Of a DNA stretch of 64,000 nt, positions 19,567-30,500 are shown piece after piece. This DNA comes from Parvibaculum sp041688015 (GTDB lineage Bacteria; Pseudomonadota; Alphaproteobacteria; Parvibaculales; Parvibaculaceae), in the NCBI GenBank assembly GCA_041688015.1, contig JBDNIY010000016.1:178438-242437 (forward strand), given 5' to 3'. Position 1 is the stretch's first letter, and each line of letters opens with the position of its first letter. Under the pieces are notes generated by a model. The model saw only the letters and a list, made by a program, of their open reading frames with translations, was not told the DNA's origin and searched no databases. Made by a program: the position numbers and the translations under genes.

Positions 19567-21333
19567 CTAATGGTCGGAACCAGTTTCATAATTGACAAGT
19601 TTTGCTCGCTGCATCATGTCACTTTGCGCGACGACAACGCCTACAGGCTGAAGACCAAGCAGAGGAGCCACGCGCTTGACCACGCGCGCCGTCACCGGGG
19701 CAGCGTTCCAGCCAGCCGTCGCATAGCCGTATGTTGTCTTTATGCCCTGAGGCTCATCGAACATGATGAACATCGCATAGCGCGGATCGTTTGCGGGAAA
19801 GGCGCTCAGGAAAGACGAGATCAAACGATGCTTCGCATAACCGCCGTTCACAGCCTTTTCTGCCGTGCCCGTTTTCCCGATCACCGGGTAGCCGGGTACA
19901 TCAGCCTTGCGGCCCGTGCCATCCGTTACGACGAGACGCAGCAGGTCACGCATTTCGTCGCTTGCCTCATGCGAAACCAGATGCGGGCCGACCTTGACAG
20001 AGTCTTGCCGAAGAAAACTTGGATGCACCTGCGTTCCGCCATTGACGATCATCGCCATAGCAGAAACAACCTGAAGTGGCGTCACCGCAATGCCTTGGCC
20101 ATATGATGCCGTAATCGTCGACAGCTCGCCCCAACGCTCTGGCAGGAGAGGCGATCCGGCTTCCGGTAGCTCAATATTTGGACGCGTCAACAAACCAAAT
20201 CGCGCAAGATAGGCGCGGTAGTCATCCGTTCCCAATTGCAAAGCAATTTTCGCAGTGCCGATGTTGGAAGACAGCATGAAAATTTCCGGCACACTCAACC
20301 AGCGATTTTCGGCATGAAAGTCATGAATGGTGAATCCGCCCATTTTGATGGGCTTCGTCGCGTCAAAACGGTCGTCGATTTTGACCTTGCCGCTATCGAG
20401 CGCGGCGGCAAGCGTGACCGTCTTGAAGACGGAGCCCAATTCATAAACGCCAAGCGTCGCCCGATTAAAACGCGAGTCTTCGCTTGAGGCCATCGGATCG
20501 TTCGGATCGAAGTCAGGCAGCGAGCTCATCGCCACCACCTCGCCCGAATGAACATCCATGATAATGCCGACCGCCGCCTTCGCCTTGAACTCATCAATAC
20601 CCTTGAGCAGCTCATCGCGCAGCGCAAATTGAACGCGCATATCAATCGACAAGGAAACCGGCCGCGCACGGTCACCGCCCTCATCGCCCTGCCCCAGCAG
20701 GAGCGCCTTGTCGATATAACGCTCCATGCCGGCTGTGCCGCGATTGTCAATATCGACGCTGCCCAGAACGTGCGACGAACTGTGCCCGTTGGGATAGACA
20801 CGCTTCTGTTCGCGGCGATACCCAAGACCCGGTAAGCCGAGATAGTGAACCGCATATTGTTGCTTCGGCGTCATGTCTCGCTTGAGCCAGATGAAAGCCC
20901 GACGGGATTCGAGTTTTTCGGTCAGATCATCAACATTGAGATCAGGCAGCGCGCTTGCCAATTGGCGCGCCGTCTCAACGGGATCGATAATGGCGCGTCC
21001 GTCTGCATAGAGCGATGCCGTGACAATGTCTGTCGCCATGACTTCACCATTGCGATCCACAATGTCGGGGCGATGGATAGGGCTGATAGTATCGGCAGAC
21101 GCAACGCGGAGACCGTGGTCGCCACCAACAATTGCCAATTCAACAAGGCGCGCGCCAACCAGCGCAAAGCACCCCGCAAAGACAGTCAATGCCAAAAAGA
21201 TGCGCCGCTGTACTGGCGTGCGGACCTCGTCGCGCCCAAACGACTGCGACGAACGTGAACGCGCAATCGCATCATGGCCGCGCACAACGGCCCGTCCGTG
21301 AGATTTCGAAGATTGATTGCGACGGCCGATCAT
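19567..21333 (-). CDS. ftsI: Septal transpeptidase FtsI (PBP3)
   Basis: Class B penicillin-binding protein (588 aa) cross-linking septal peptidoglycan with FtsW. A basic N-terminus precedes one membrane helix (IFLALTVFAGCFALVGARL). The dimerisation domain is followed by the transpeptidase motifs: SxxK as GSVFKT, SxN as LSSNIG, and KTG as GKTGTAEK. Overlaps ftsL by 4 bases. Confidence 0.97.
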   Translation of the reverse strand: MIGRRNQSSKSHGRAVVRGHDAIARSRSSQSFGRDEVRTPVQRRIFLALTVFAGCFALVGARLVELAIVGGDHGLRVASADTISPIHRPDIVDRNGEVMATDIVTASLYADGRAIIDPVETARQLASALPDLNVDDLTEKLESRRAFIWLKRDMTPKQQYAVHYLGLPGLGYRREQKRVYPNGHSSSHVLGSVDIDNRGTAGMERYIDKALLLGQGDEGGDRARPVSLSIDMRVQFALRDELLKGIDEFKAKAAVGIIMDVHSGEVVAMSSLPDFDPNDPMASSEDSRFNRATLGVYELGSVFKTVTLAAALDSGKVKIDDRFDATKPIKMGGFTIHDFHAENRWLSVPEIFMLSSNIGTAKIALQLGTDDYRAYLARFGLLTRPNIELPEAGSPLLPERWGELSTITASYGQGIAVTPLQVVSAMAMIVNGGTQVHPSFLRQDSVKVGPHLVSHEASDEMRDLLRLVVTDGTGRKADVPGYPVIGKTGTAEKAVNGGYAKHRLISSFLSAFPANDPRYAMFIMFDEPQGIKTTYGYATAGWNAAPVTARVVKRVAPLLGLQPVGVVVAQSDMMQRAKLVNYETGSDH

Positions 21334-21707
21334 CGGATCGTCCTTTCGCTTGCGCCAAGATCTTTCGGTTGAACACCGGCATATCCGCCCAGTGCGTTGC
21401 GGCCCGTCGGTGAATAGAACTCGTCGGCCTTATGTGCCATTGGTACATCTGCAAACGTGCCAATCTGAGAAGCCTGCAACGGTTCAAGTTTTGTGTAGCG
21501 ACGCGCAAGCTCCTGCAACCGTTCAGGCTGATTGAGATAGCTCCACTCGGCGCGCAGCACACGAATGCTTTCCTGTTCGCTGGCAATCTGATGTTCGATC
21601 GTCTGCACGCGCCGCTCCGCAATCTCGGCGCGATACTTGATGTCATAAAGACCGACAGAAATACCAACTACCGCGAGAATGAGAACGATGTTGAGAACCC
21701 GGATCAT
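21330..21707 (-). CDS. ftsL: Cell division protein FtsL
   Basis: Small bitopic protein (125 aa): a short N-terminus, one membrane helix (VLNIVLILAVVGISVGLYDI), then a coiled-coil segment rich in Ala, Glu and Arg (EIAERRVQTIEHQIASEQES). Sequence conservation in FtsL is poor, so the call rests on size, topology and its place between rsmH and ftsI. It overlaps both neighbours by 4 bases. Partner of FtsB/FtsQ in activating FtsWI. Confidence 0.9.
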   Translation of the reverse strand: MIRVLNIVLILAVVGISVGLYDIKYRAEIAERRVQTIEHQIASEQESIRVLRAEWSYLNQPERLQELARRYTKLEPLQASQIGTFADVPMAHKADEFYSPTGRNALGGYAGVQPKDLGASERTIR

Positions 21708-22705
21708 GCGCCCAACCCCGCCATCGTGGGCATACGCACGATGCCGAGCGCCGCAAGGTCAAGCGGCAATAAAGGCGCGCGCGTGCGCGCAGCAGCCCGC
21801 AATTTGGCCGAACGGGCACGCGGATTGATGTCCGTCTCGGCGTCCGACGCCTTGCGCGCCTTATGGGCAAGCTCACGAAAGGACGGTGGAATTTCATCGA
21901 ACTCCGGCACAAACCGATTGGCACGCGCCGCGCGACCCGTGCGCGCCGTCAAAAAGCGCTTCACTACACGATCTTCAAGAGAGTGAAATGTGACAGTCGC
22001 AAGAATTCCGTTTTCACCCAGCAGGCTTTCAGCACCCGACAGACCCTGCGCCAGTTGACCAAGTTCATCATTGACGAACATGCGCAGCGCTTGAAACGTC
22101 CGCGTCGCGGGATGTATCCGATCCTGCGGGCGACGCCCAATGACACGCTCAACAATATTGGCCAATGTCAGCGTGCGCTCAAACACGACTTCACCGCGCG
22201 CAGCCACAATCGCTTTAGCTACAGCGCGGGCCCGTTTTTCTTCGCCATAGACCGCAATGATCCGCGCCAAGTCCGGTTCGTCGAACGTATTGACGACATC
22301 GGCAGCAGATAGCCCTTGCGCGCTCATGCGCATATCAAGCGGCCCGTCTTTCTGAAACGAAAAGCCACGCTCTGCTTCATCGATCTGCATAGACGACACG
22401 CCAAGATCGAGCACGACGCCATCCACCGTGTCGTGGCCCAAGGCACGCACAAGTGTGGCCATATCGCCAAAGCAGCCTTCGACCAGGGTCAAACGACCCG
22501 CGAATTTCGATTGCAGGTCACGGCCACGCAAAATGGCGTTCGGGTCGCGATCAATGGCCAGCACCGCGCAATCAGCACTGCCGAGAATAGCGTTTGTATA
22601 GCCGCCCGCGCCAAAGGTGCCGTCCACATAAAGGCCGCCATCTTTAGGTTGAAGTGCATCAAGCACGTCCGTCAACATCACCGGGATATGGGCGGGCTTG
22701 CTCAT
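21704..22705 (-). CDS. rsmH: 16S rRNA m4C1402 methyltransferase RsmH (MraW)
   Basis: SAM-dependent methylation of C1402 N4 in 16S rRNA. Seen are HIPVMLTDVLDAL near the start, the SAM-binding YVDGTFGAGGYTNAIL, LDLGVSSMQIDEAERGFSFQ with DGPLDMRM, and the late TFHSLEDRVVKRF. Length 333 aa is normal. Second gene of the dcw cluster; overlaps mraZ and ftsL by 4 bases each. Confidence 0.97.
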   Translation of the reverse strand: MSKPAHIPVMLTDVLDALQPKDGGLYVDGTFGAGGYTNAILGSADCAVLAIDRDPNAILRGRDLQSKFAGRLTLVEGCFGDMATLVRALGHDTVDGVVLDLGVSSMQIDEAERGFSFQKDGPLDMRMSAQGLSAADVVNTFDEPDLARIIAVYGEEKRARAVAKAIVAARGEVVFERTLTLANIVERVIGRRPQDRIHPATRTFQALRMFVNDELGQLAQGLSGAESLLGENGILATVTFHSLEDRVVKRFLTARTGRAARANRFVPEFDEIPPSFRELAHKARKASDAETDINPRARSAKLRAAARTRAPLLPLDLAALGIVRMPTMAGLGA

Positions 22706-23202
22706 GCATCACCCCCACTTGGGCGGACCGGCATCACCGCATTAACGGGCTGAAGCAAATCGCCCAATGATTTGGACTGCGCGTTGGCGAGCGCCTTAGT
22801 ACGGAAAATTTCGTAAGCCCCCGGCTCCCAGATCAGGAAGCGCGCACCAAAACCGACGAACGTCGCCTCATCGGCGATATTGGCATGGGCACGCATTTCT
22901 TCGGGCAGAACGATGCGGCCATCGCCATCAATCGAGATGTCGTGACTTTCGCCGTAGAGCACAGCAGCAAGGTCATCATGGGGTTCGGTAAACATGCCCA
23001 AGCGATTGATCATCTGGTCGAGCATCGTGCCATAGGCTGGACCGCCTGCTTCCAGATAGGCCCCTTTGAACGAAGGCGAGCAAATGATGCCGTTGAGGCC
23101 CTGAGTGTTCACGATCGTGCGGAATTTGGCCGGCACAGAGACCCGACCTTTCGCATCAACCTTATTCGTGAACCGCCCCCGGAACGACTCCATTGGAAGC
23201 AC
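22702..23202 (-). CDS. mraZ: Transcriptional regulator MraZ
   Basis: First gene of the dcw cluster. Two SpoVT/AbrB-like swapped-hairpin domains are seen: FTNKVDAKGRVSVPAKFR near the N-terminus and ISIDGDGRIVLPEEMR in the second half. MraZ represses its own operon through spaced TGGG-type boxes. The start is either the GTG at 23202, which has AGGA close upstream, or the ATG at 23193, which matches the usual family N-terminus better. Confidence 0.95.
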   Translation of the reverse strand: MLPMESFRGRFTNKVDAKGRVSVPAKFRTIVNTQGLNGIICSPSFKGAYLEAGGPAYGTMLDQMINRLGMFTEPHDDLAAVLYGESHDISIDGDGRIVLPEEMRAHANIADEATFVGFGARFLIWEPGAYEIFRTKALANAQSKSLGDLLQPVNAVMPVRPSGGDA

Positions 23203-23520
23203 TCATTTCCTGTTGGGACACCCCCACCGCATGGGCCTGCCCGCATTCCCCGCCTGCAATCGGATTCAGGTGGACTGAATAGACCGATTAATGGAACTAC
23301 ATGGATTATCATGGGTTTTTGTGGGCGTCAACGGGAAACCCTATGTATTTGGCGGGCTTTAGCGGTCTTCAACAGGGTAAATAGTTCGTTAAAATTATCG
23401 AATACTTTAGAACATAAGAAGAACAAACCGTATATATATGACCAGTGTTCTACAAGACCCGCCATGCAAGGCACGGGCATGGCGGCGGCGGGGTCATATC
23501 AAGGCAAATCAACAATAAAG
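23203..23520. other. Intergenic control region of the dcw cluster
   Basis: No gene is seen in these 318 bases between mraZ and the RNase P RNA. The half near mraZ is GC-rich; the distal half turns AT-rich (about 23380-23450) and is a likely place for the mraZ promoter. The region carries the TGGR repeat array described separately. An imperfect inverted repeat at 23459-23485 lies just past the RNase P RNA 3' end but lacks a T tract. Confidence 0.6.
23292..23335. promoter_or_regulatory. Probable MraZ operator: 10-base-spaced TGGR boxes
   Basis: On the plus strand TGGA, TGGA, TGGG, TGGG and CGGG occur at 23292, 23302, 23312, 23322 and 23332, exactly ten bases apart. MraZ in other bacteria binds arrays of TGGG-type direct repeats with about one helical turn between them. 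Here the boxes read opposite to mraZ and start about 90 bases upstream of it. The exact spacing makes chance unlikely, but binding is inferred. Confidence 0.6.
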
Positions 23521-23897
<377 letters not shown>

Positions 23898-24016
23898 CGA
23901 GGCATTAAAGGCTATTGCAAGTTGACGTCAAGTTTATCCGCGTCAGGTGGTTGCGCATTGTCGCCCAGGTCCCGACATTGCGGATAAGGAAAACAAACAA
24001 TTTCAGGGAGAGAACC

Positions 24017-24979
24017 ATGAAAGCCGCCGTCTATTACGAGAATGGTCCGCCCAGTGTCTTGAAATATGAAGATGTGCCGGACCCAAAATGCGAAACGCAG
24101 GGCATCGTCATCAAAGTCGAAGCTGTCAGCATTGAAGGCGGCGACACGCTGAACCGCTCGGGCGGCGAACTGGCCTCGCGCCCTCATATTGTGGGCTACC
24201 AGGCCGCAGGCACGGTCATCGAGGTCGGAGAAAAAGTAACGAACTTCAAGATCGGCGACCGCGTTACCACCGTCAATATGCACGGGAGCCACGCCGAATT
24301 GCGCTCGGTCTTTGCCATGACGGCTTGGCATGTGCCAGACAGCCTCGACATTAAACAGGCCGCCGCCATTCCCGTCCCCTTTGGAACGGCAGACGATTGC
24401 CTGTTTGAATATGGCCATTTGAAATCTGGCGAGACAGTGCTTATTCAAGCTGGCGCCGGTGCTGTCGGCCTTGCCGCAATCCAATTGGCCAAGCGCGCAG
24501 GCGCCACCGTCATCGCCACGGCCTCCAGCGACGAACGCCTCGATAAGCTCAAGGCATTCGGTCTGGATCATGGCATCAATTACAAGACGAAAGACCTTGT
24601 CGCTGAAGTAATGCGCCTCACCAATAACAAAGGCGTTAATCTTGTCGTCGATCCTGTCGGCGGGACAACGCTTCAGAAGTCCATCCTGTCACTCGCCTAT
24701 CGTGGCCGTGTGTCGTTGGTGGGTCAGGCGGGACGCGATCCCGCTAAGGTCGATGTGACCACGATGATGGGCGGCAACCAATCGCTGTCCGGTGTTTTCC
24801 TCGGCGCAGAAATTTTCACACCACGCGTATATGAAAATATCAAACGTCACATCGATGATGCGGCAGCGGGCAAACTTAAAGTGCAAATCGACAAGACCTT
24901 TGCGCTGAAGGACGCCGCCGCTGCCCATGAATATATCGAAAGCCGCAAGGCAGTCGGTCGCGTGTTGCTGATCCCCTGA
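24017..24979 (+). CDS. NADPH:quinone oxidoreductase, zinc-independent MDR family
   Basis: A 320-residue medium-chain reductase. The N-terminal GroES-like fold (MKAAVYYENGPPSVLKYEDV) is followed by GYQAAGTVIEVGEKVTNFKIGDRV, the nucleotide-binding QAGAGAVGLAAIQLAKRAGATVIATASS, and DPVGGTTLQKSI. The cysteines that hold zinc in alcohol dehydrogenases are missing, pointing to a quinone or enone reductase. The ATG at 24017 is preceded by AGGGAGAG. It converges with ampD, with four bases between stops. The physiological substrate is unknown. Confidence 0.85.
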   Translation: MKAAVYYENGPPSVLKYEDVPDPKCETQGIVIKVEAVSIEGGDTLNRSGGELASRPHIVGYQAAGTVIEVGEKVTNFKIGDRVTTVNMHGSHAELRSVFAMTAWHVPDSLDIKQAAAIPVPFGTADDCLFEYGHLKSGETVLIQAGAGAVGLAAIQLAKRAGATVIATASSDERLDKLKAFGLDHGINYKTKDLVAEVMRLTNNKGVNLVVDPVGGTTLQKSILSLAYRGRVSLVGQAGRDPAKVDVTTMMGGNQSLSGVFLGAEIFTPRVYENIKRHIDDAAAGKLKVQIDKTFALKDAAAAHEYIESRKAVGRVLLIP

Positions 24980-24983
24980 TCGC

Positions 24984-25715
24984 TCAGACGCTATCCAGAA
25001 GAAGATGCAGCGTGGCCACGGTCGAAAGATCGGCCACGCCATCAACCTTGGCGGGACGGAAATGGCGCTGAAAGGCGCGCACGACCGCTTCGGTCTTGGC
25101 GTCATAGACACCAAGCACTTCGACGCTATAGCCATAATTGGCCAATCGAAATTGTAATTCTGAAACCATGTCGCCACGGTCCCCTTCCTTTAGGACCGGC
25201 CCATCCATGATCGGCTGCGGTTCGACCCAGACGCCAACACCGGCTCGCGCAAGGCGCGCCCAATCGAACCACTCGCCCGGATCTTCCTTACGGTCGGGCG
25301 CAATATCGGAGTGGGCGACGACAGAGCGCGGCGCAATGGGATGGCGCGCCATGATTTCTTGGCACAGTGCCTCGACCGCTTGCATCTGCACCTCAGGATA
25401 AGGCGGGCAGCCGCCGTCGTGGCCGCCATTAACGATCTCAATGCCAATCGAGCGCCCGTTCAAATCACTGATCCCGGCCCAGCTCGACAGCCCGGCATGC
25501 CAAGCTCTCTTCTCTTCAGGCACCAGGCGCAAGACATACCCAGCTTCATCCACCACATAATGCGAGGACACTTTGGAGGTCGGCGAACAGAGGCGATCAA
25601 TCGCTGCTGCCGCGCTACCCATACCGGTGTAATGCAGCACCAAAATGTCGATCACCGGCGGTTGCGGTCGGTCATTGAAATTCGGCGATGGTCGGTTGGC
25701 AATGGCAAGGCTCAT
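24984..25715 (-). CDS. ampD: N-acetylmuramoyl-L-alanine amidase (AmpD type) with peptidoglycan-binding domain
   Basis: Residues about 20-160 form an Amidase_2 domain with zinc ligands in ILVLHYTGMG, the His of KRAWHAG, and VVAHSDIAPDRKEDPG. A PG_binding_1 domain follows (LKEGDRGDMVSELQFRLANYGY to LSTVATLHLLL). Without a signal peptide it probably acts in the cytoplasm on recycled anhydromuropeptides. The frame extends to a TTG at 25751, but the ATG at 25715 is preferred as it avoids overlapping eamA. It follows the eamA-type gene by 16 bases. Confidence 0.88.
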   Translation of the reverse strand: MSLAIANRPSPNFNDRPQPPVIDILVLHYTGMGSAAAAIDRLCSPTSKVSSHYVVDEAGYVLRLVPEEKRAWHAGLSSWAGISDLNGRSIGIEIVNGGHDGGCPPYPEVQMQAVEALCQEIMARHPIAPRSVVAHSDIAPDRKEDPGEWFDWARLARAGVGVWVEPQPIMDGPVLKEGDRGDMVSELQFRLANYGYSVEVLGVYDAKTEAVVRAFQRHFRPAKVDGVADLSTVATLHLLLDSV

Positions 25716-25731
25716 GGAGGCAACGTCCCGA

Positions 25732-26598
25732 TCAGGGCCCCGTATCAACAATTTGTTTTTGCCGCAACGACACGATCAAAATACCGATCAGCGCAATAGC
25801 CGCTCCGATCAGCATCCGGGTCGTCAAAACATCGCCCAGCAATACGACACTGAAAATGACGGTGAAAATGGGCGAAAGCAAGGTCAGAGGTGCGGTCTGC
25901 GTCACCTCATAGCGCTGAAGCAGATAGAAAATGCCAGCATGACCGATCAAGCTGGAAGCAAAGGCGGTATAAAGAATGCCGCCCCATTCGACAAGTGACG
26001 CCGACTTGATGATCGCCCAATGATCAGCCTCAAAGGCAAGTGACATGCCGAGCATCAACGGGCCTGCCACGAGCGCAATCCATGCCTGCATTTCGAAAAC
26101 GCCAACATTTCTAATCCGGCGTTGGAAAATCGTGCCGACCGACCCGATCAGGGCTGACAGCACCACGAAGATCACGCCGGTTAGGAAGTTGAACACCGTG
26201 GGGTCAAAGCTGATGACCATGACACCAATGAAGGACAGCGAAATGCCGCACCATCTGATCCAGCGTACCTGCTCTTTCAGGAATATCACTGACAATATGG
26301 TCGCGAAAGGTACGCCCAATTGGCTGACCACGGCGACCACCGACGGATTGGAAAGAGCAAGCCCCGCAAAGAAAAACCCAAAACCAAGTGGACCAGCGCA
26401 AAGCGCGATGATGATGACATCGCGCATCCGGCCTTGATGAATTTTGAGAAAGGGAAAGAGCACACAAAGAATGAAGAGAAAGCGGAATGCTGTAAACAAC
26501 ATCGGCGGGAAATGGCCAAGCCCCACTTTGGCAGCCACCAGCGCAAACCCCCAAATGAGGTTGATGAGCATCATAAGGGCAAAGTGCTGGCGGGTCAT
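25732..26598 (-). CDS. EamA/DMT-family transporter
   Basis: A 288-residue membrane protein with ten hydrophobic segments in two EamA repeats: LINLIWGFALVAAKVGLG starts the first, and the second ends with LGDVLTTRMLIGAAIALIGILIV. These are drug/metabolite carriers of unpredictable substrate. Same strand and close to ampD downstream and the djlA-like gene upstream. Confidence 0.85.
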   Translation of the reverse strand: MTRQHFALMMLINLIWGFALVAAKVGLGHFPPMLFTAFRFLFILCVLFPFLKIHQGRMRDVIIIALCAGPLGFGFFFAGLALSNPSVVAVVSQLGVPFATILSVIFLKEQVRWIRWCGISLSFIGVMVISFDPTVFNFLTGVIFVVLSALIGSVGTIFQRRIRNVGVFEMQAWIALVAGPLMLGMSLAFEADHWAIIKSASLVEWGGILYTAFASSLIGHAGIFYLLQRYEVTQTAPLTLLSPIFTVIFSVVLLGDVLTTRMLIGAAIALIGILIVSLRQKQIVDTGP

Positions 26599-26681
26599 AA
26601 TGTCCGAGGCGGCGTGCGCCGCAAGCGCGACGACAGGAATTTAGGGGTCCTAGTTCGCAAGCCCTCAGCCACGCCTAGTCC

Positions 26682-27386
26682 TTAAGCCCCACGCTGGCGC
26701 ATGATTTTTTCATAAGCGACATTAATGGTGGCGAGCTTTTCATTGGCAATGGAGACAAGCTCCTTGGGCACCCCACGCGCGATCAGCGTATCGGGATGGT
26801 TTTCGCGTACCAGACGCCGATAGGCTTTGCGAAGATCTTCGGATGAAATATCCGGCGTAATACCCAGCACAAGATAGGGGTCGGTACGGTCCGACCCCAG
26901 ATGGCTCGCCCGAATACGCGCAAATTCCACTTCCGAGAACCCGAAGATATCGGCAACGGTGCGCAAAAACTCCAGTTCCGACGGGTGGACAAATTTATCC
27001 GCCATAGCGATGTGGAAAAGCGCATCCAGCACATCTTCAAGCATGGCCGGATTGTCGACATAGATACGCGCCAGCTGATCGGCATAAGCCTGGAAACCCG
27101 CCACATCTTGCTGGGCAATACGGTACACGCGTTTGACGTTGGCCTTCTCGGCCTCGGGCACATTCAACACTTCCTCAAAAGCGCGAATTTCATCATCCGT
27201 GACCTGCCCATCGGCCTTGGCCATCTTGGCAGACAGCGCAATCAGGGCGACCGTGAAAACAACTTCGTTGTCAGCCAATGCCCGGTCAATGACAAGATGC
27301 CCCGCCACCGCACCCACGAGCGCGCCCAATGGTCCGCCAACGGCAAGACCAACGCCCGCACCTGCAATTTTTCCCCAAATGGACAT
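26682..27386 (-). CDS. djlA: TerB/DnaJ-domain co-chaperone, DjlA-like
   Basis: The N-terminus is glycine-rich and hydrophobic (GKIAGAGVGLAVGGPLGALV), possibly a membrane anchor. Residues about 45-150 form a TerB-like helical domain (LIALSAKMAKADGQVTDDEI), and the C-terminus is a J domain with the HPD motif in RRLVRENHPDTLIARG. This is the DjlA architecture, which stimulates DnaK ATPase at the inner membrane. 234 aa; divergent from the hydantoinase gene. Confidence 0.85.
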   Translation of the reverse strand: MSIWGKIAGAGVGLAVGGPLGALVGAVAGHLVIDRALADNEVVFTVALIALSAKMAKADGQVTDDEIRAFEEVLNVPEAEKANVKRVYRIAQQDVAGFQAYADQLARIYVDNPAMLEDVLDALFHIAMADKFVHPSELEFLRTVADIFGFSEVEFARIRASHLGSDRTDPYLVLGITPDISSEDLRKAYRRLVRENHPDTLIARGVPKELVSIANEKLATINVAYEKIMRQRGA

Positions 27387-27579
27387 GCCCGTAGCTTAAA
27401 GCCAAAACCAACACCCCGCACTCGACAAATCTGCAAACCTATTTGAACCTTTGATGGCATGTGCCGTTTTGAGGCCAGTTTCTGCCAACCGCCCGTGACT
27501 TTCCGCCACAGGTCATACCACACTTGCGATGAGTCCAATACGGCTCGCCCCACAACCTCACTTATGGCAATTTCAACGC

Positions 27580-30500
27580 ATGACAAATCAGGACGACAGG
27601 ACAGGCCGTTGGGATTTCTGGATCGACCGTGGCGGTACGTTCACCGACATCGTTGCGCGCCAACCTGATGGTCACCTCACCGCCCACAAACTTCTCTCCG
27701 AAAATCCTGAGCACTACGAAGATGCCGCCCTTCAAGGTATCCGTGATCTGATGGGCACAGCACCCGACCGTCCTCTCGCGACCGGCCAGATCAACGCCGT
27801 CAAAATGGGAACAACGGTCGCCACCAATGCGCTGCTAGAGCGCAAAGGGGAGCGCGTGCTTTTCCTCACAACACAAGGTTTCGGCGACGCTTTACGGATC
27901 GGCTATCAAAACCGCCCGCACCTCTTTCGCCTCGCCATCGTCAAACCCGACATGCTTTTCGAGCGCTCTGCCGAAGTCAGCGAACGGCTGAGCGCCGAGG
28001 GAGAAGTTTTGACGCCTCTTGACGAAGCAGAGGCATACCGCACTTTGAGCCAAGCTCATGCCGCAGGCATTCGCGCCGTCGCCATCTGTTTCATGCATGG
28101 TTATCGCTACCCTGCACATGAAAACACAGCCGCGCGCATCGCCCACGAGATCGGCTTTACACAAATTTCAACGAGCCACGGCGTCAGTCCTTTGATGAAA
28201 TTTGTCTCGCGTGGCGACACAACCGTTGTGGACGCTTATCTCTCGCCAATCTTGAAACGCTATGTCGCACGCATTTCAACTGCATTGGGAGATGATACAC
28301 GTCTTCTCTTCATGCAATCGTCGGGCGGCCTCACCGAGGCGTCGCTCTTTGAAGGCAAGGACGCCATCCTGTCCGGCCCGGCGGGCGGTGTCGTCGGCGC
28401 GGTTGAGACAGCGCGCCTTGCGGGCATCAAACGCTTGATCGGCTTTGACATGGGCGGCACCTCAACCGACGTCTGTCACTACGACGGTGAACTGGAACGC
28501 AGCTTTGAAACTGAAGTGGCGGGCGTGCGCATGCGCGCACCGATGATGCAAATTCATACCGTGGCAGCAGGTGGCGGCTCAATCCTCCACTATGACCATG
28601 GTCGCCTCCGCGTTGGCCCGGACTCCGCAGGCGCCAATCCCGGCCCTGCCGCCTATCGACGTGGCGGCCCGCTCACCGTCACTGATGCAAACGTCATGGT
28701 CGGCAAATTACTACCCGCCTATTTCCCACCTGTTTTCGGCGCGAACGGCAAGGCCGCCCTCGACGCTGAGACAGTCCACACTCAGTTCAAGTCTCTCGCA
28801 CAAAACCTCGATCGTAAGCCGGAAGACGTTGCCGATGGCTTCATCCGCATCGCCGTTGAAAATATGGCGCAAGCGATTAAAAAAATATCCGTGCAACGCG
28901 GCCACAATGTCGCCAATTACGCGCTGACCTGCTTTGGTGGCGCAGGCGGCCAACATGCTTGCCTCGTCGCAGATGCACTGGGCATGAGCCGCATTCTCTT
29001 TCATCCGCTGTCAGGCGTCCTATCGGCCTATGGCATGGGGCTCGCCGACATCCGCGCCAGCCGCGAACGGGCCATCGAAATGCCACTCGACAATGATGGA
29101 TTGCGCCACGTCGTAAAGGCGATTGAGACGCTTGGTGCGAAAACCAGAGGCGAAGTCGAAGCGCAAGGGATCACGCCCAGTCAGATCGAAATCATCCCGT
29201 GTCTGCATCTGCGCTATGCGGGCACCGACACAGCCCTGCTCATTGCGCACGGTACATTGGACAGTGTTCGCGCGCACTTTGAGACCGGCCATCGCCAGCG
29301 CTTTGGTTTTGTGGCGACAGACAAATCCATCATCATCGAGGCTCTTTCGGTCGAGGCAACCGGCAAGACCGCTGACGTCACGGAGTCCGACGCAATTGTG
29401 ACGATCAAGCAGTCCCCTCCCATTGTCGAACGTCAAAGCCGCTTCTTCAGTGAGGGCGCATGGCAGGACGCCGCCATCTTCCGCCGCGACGCGCTGCAAG
29501 CCGGTCATCGGATCAAGGGACCCGCCATCATCATCGAGCCGCATCAAACCATTGTCATCGAGCCGGAATGGGCGGGAGAGGTGACAGCGCTCAACCACAT
29601 CATCCTGACCCGCGCCACCCCCAAACGCCGTGACCATGCCATCGGCACCGAGGTCGATCCCGTCATGCTGGAGATCTTCAACAATCTCTTCATGTCGATT
29701 GCCGAACAAATGGGTTTCACGCTGGAAAAGACCGCCTTTTCGGTCAACATCAAAGAGCGGCTGGATTTTTCCTGCGCCGTGTTTGATCGCGCCAGTGGTC
29801 TGGTCGCCAATGCACCGCATATGCCGGTGCATCTAGGCTCGATGGGAGCCAGCGTGCGCGCCGTGATCGACCAGAACCCGACCATGGGTCCCGGCGATGT
29901 CTATGTGCTGAACGCGCCTTACAATGGCGGCACACATTTGCCTGACGTCACCGTCGTCGCACCCGTCTTTGACGCCGACAACAAGACGCGGCTCTTCTAT
30001 GTCGCCGCACGTGGCCACCAGGCTGACATCGGTGGCATCTCGCCAGGCTCCATGCCAGCACACTCAAAGAGTGTCGAGGAAGAGGGTGTTCTCATCGATA
30101 ATTTCAAATTGGTCGATGGTGGCACCTTCCGCGAAGCCGATATGCACGCCCTACTCTTGTCTGGCCCGTGGCCTGCCCGCAACCCTGACCAGAACATTGC
30201 CGACCTGCGCGCAGAAATTGCCGCTTGCGAGAAAGGCGCACAGGAATTGCGCAAGATGGTGCGTGATTTCGGGCTCGACGTTGTCGAAGCCTATATGGCG
30301 CATGTGCAGGACAATGCCGAAGAAAGCGTCCGTCGCGTCATCGGCAAACTGAAGAACGCTGCCTTTGAACAGGTGATGGACGACGGCGCAATCATCCGCG
30401 TCAAGGTGAGCGTCAATCACAAGACCCGCAGTGCCAAAATAGACTTCACCGGCACCAGCCCGCAGCTTGCGACAAACCTCAACGCGCCCTCCGCCGTCGC

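Noticed and set aside
23459..23485. Terminator for the RNase P RNA
   Set aside because: The inverted repeat is imperfect and has no T tract in the direction of transcription; not strong enough to list.
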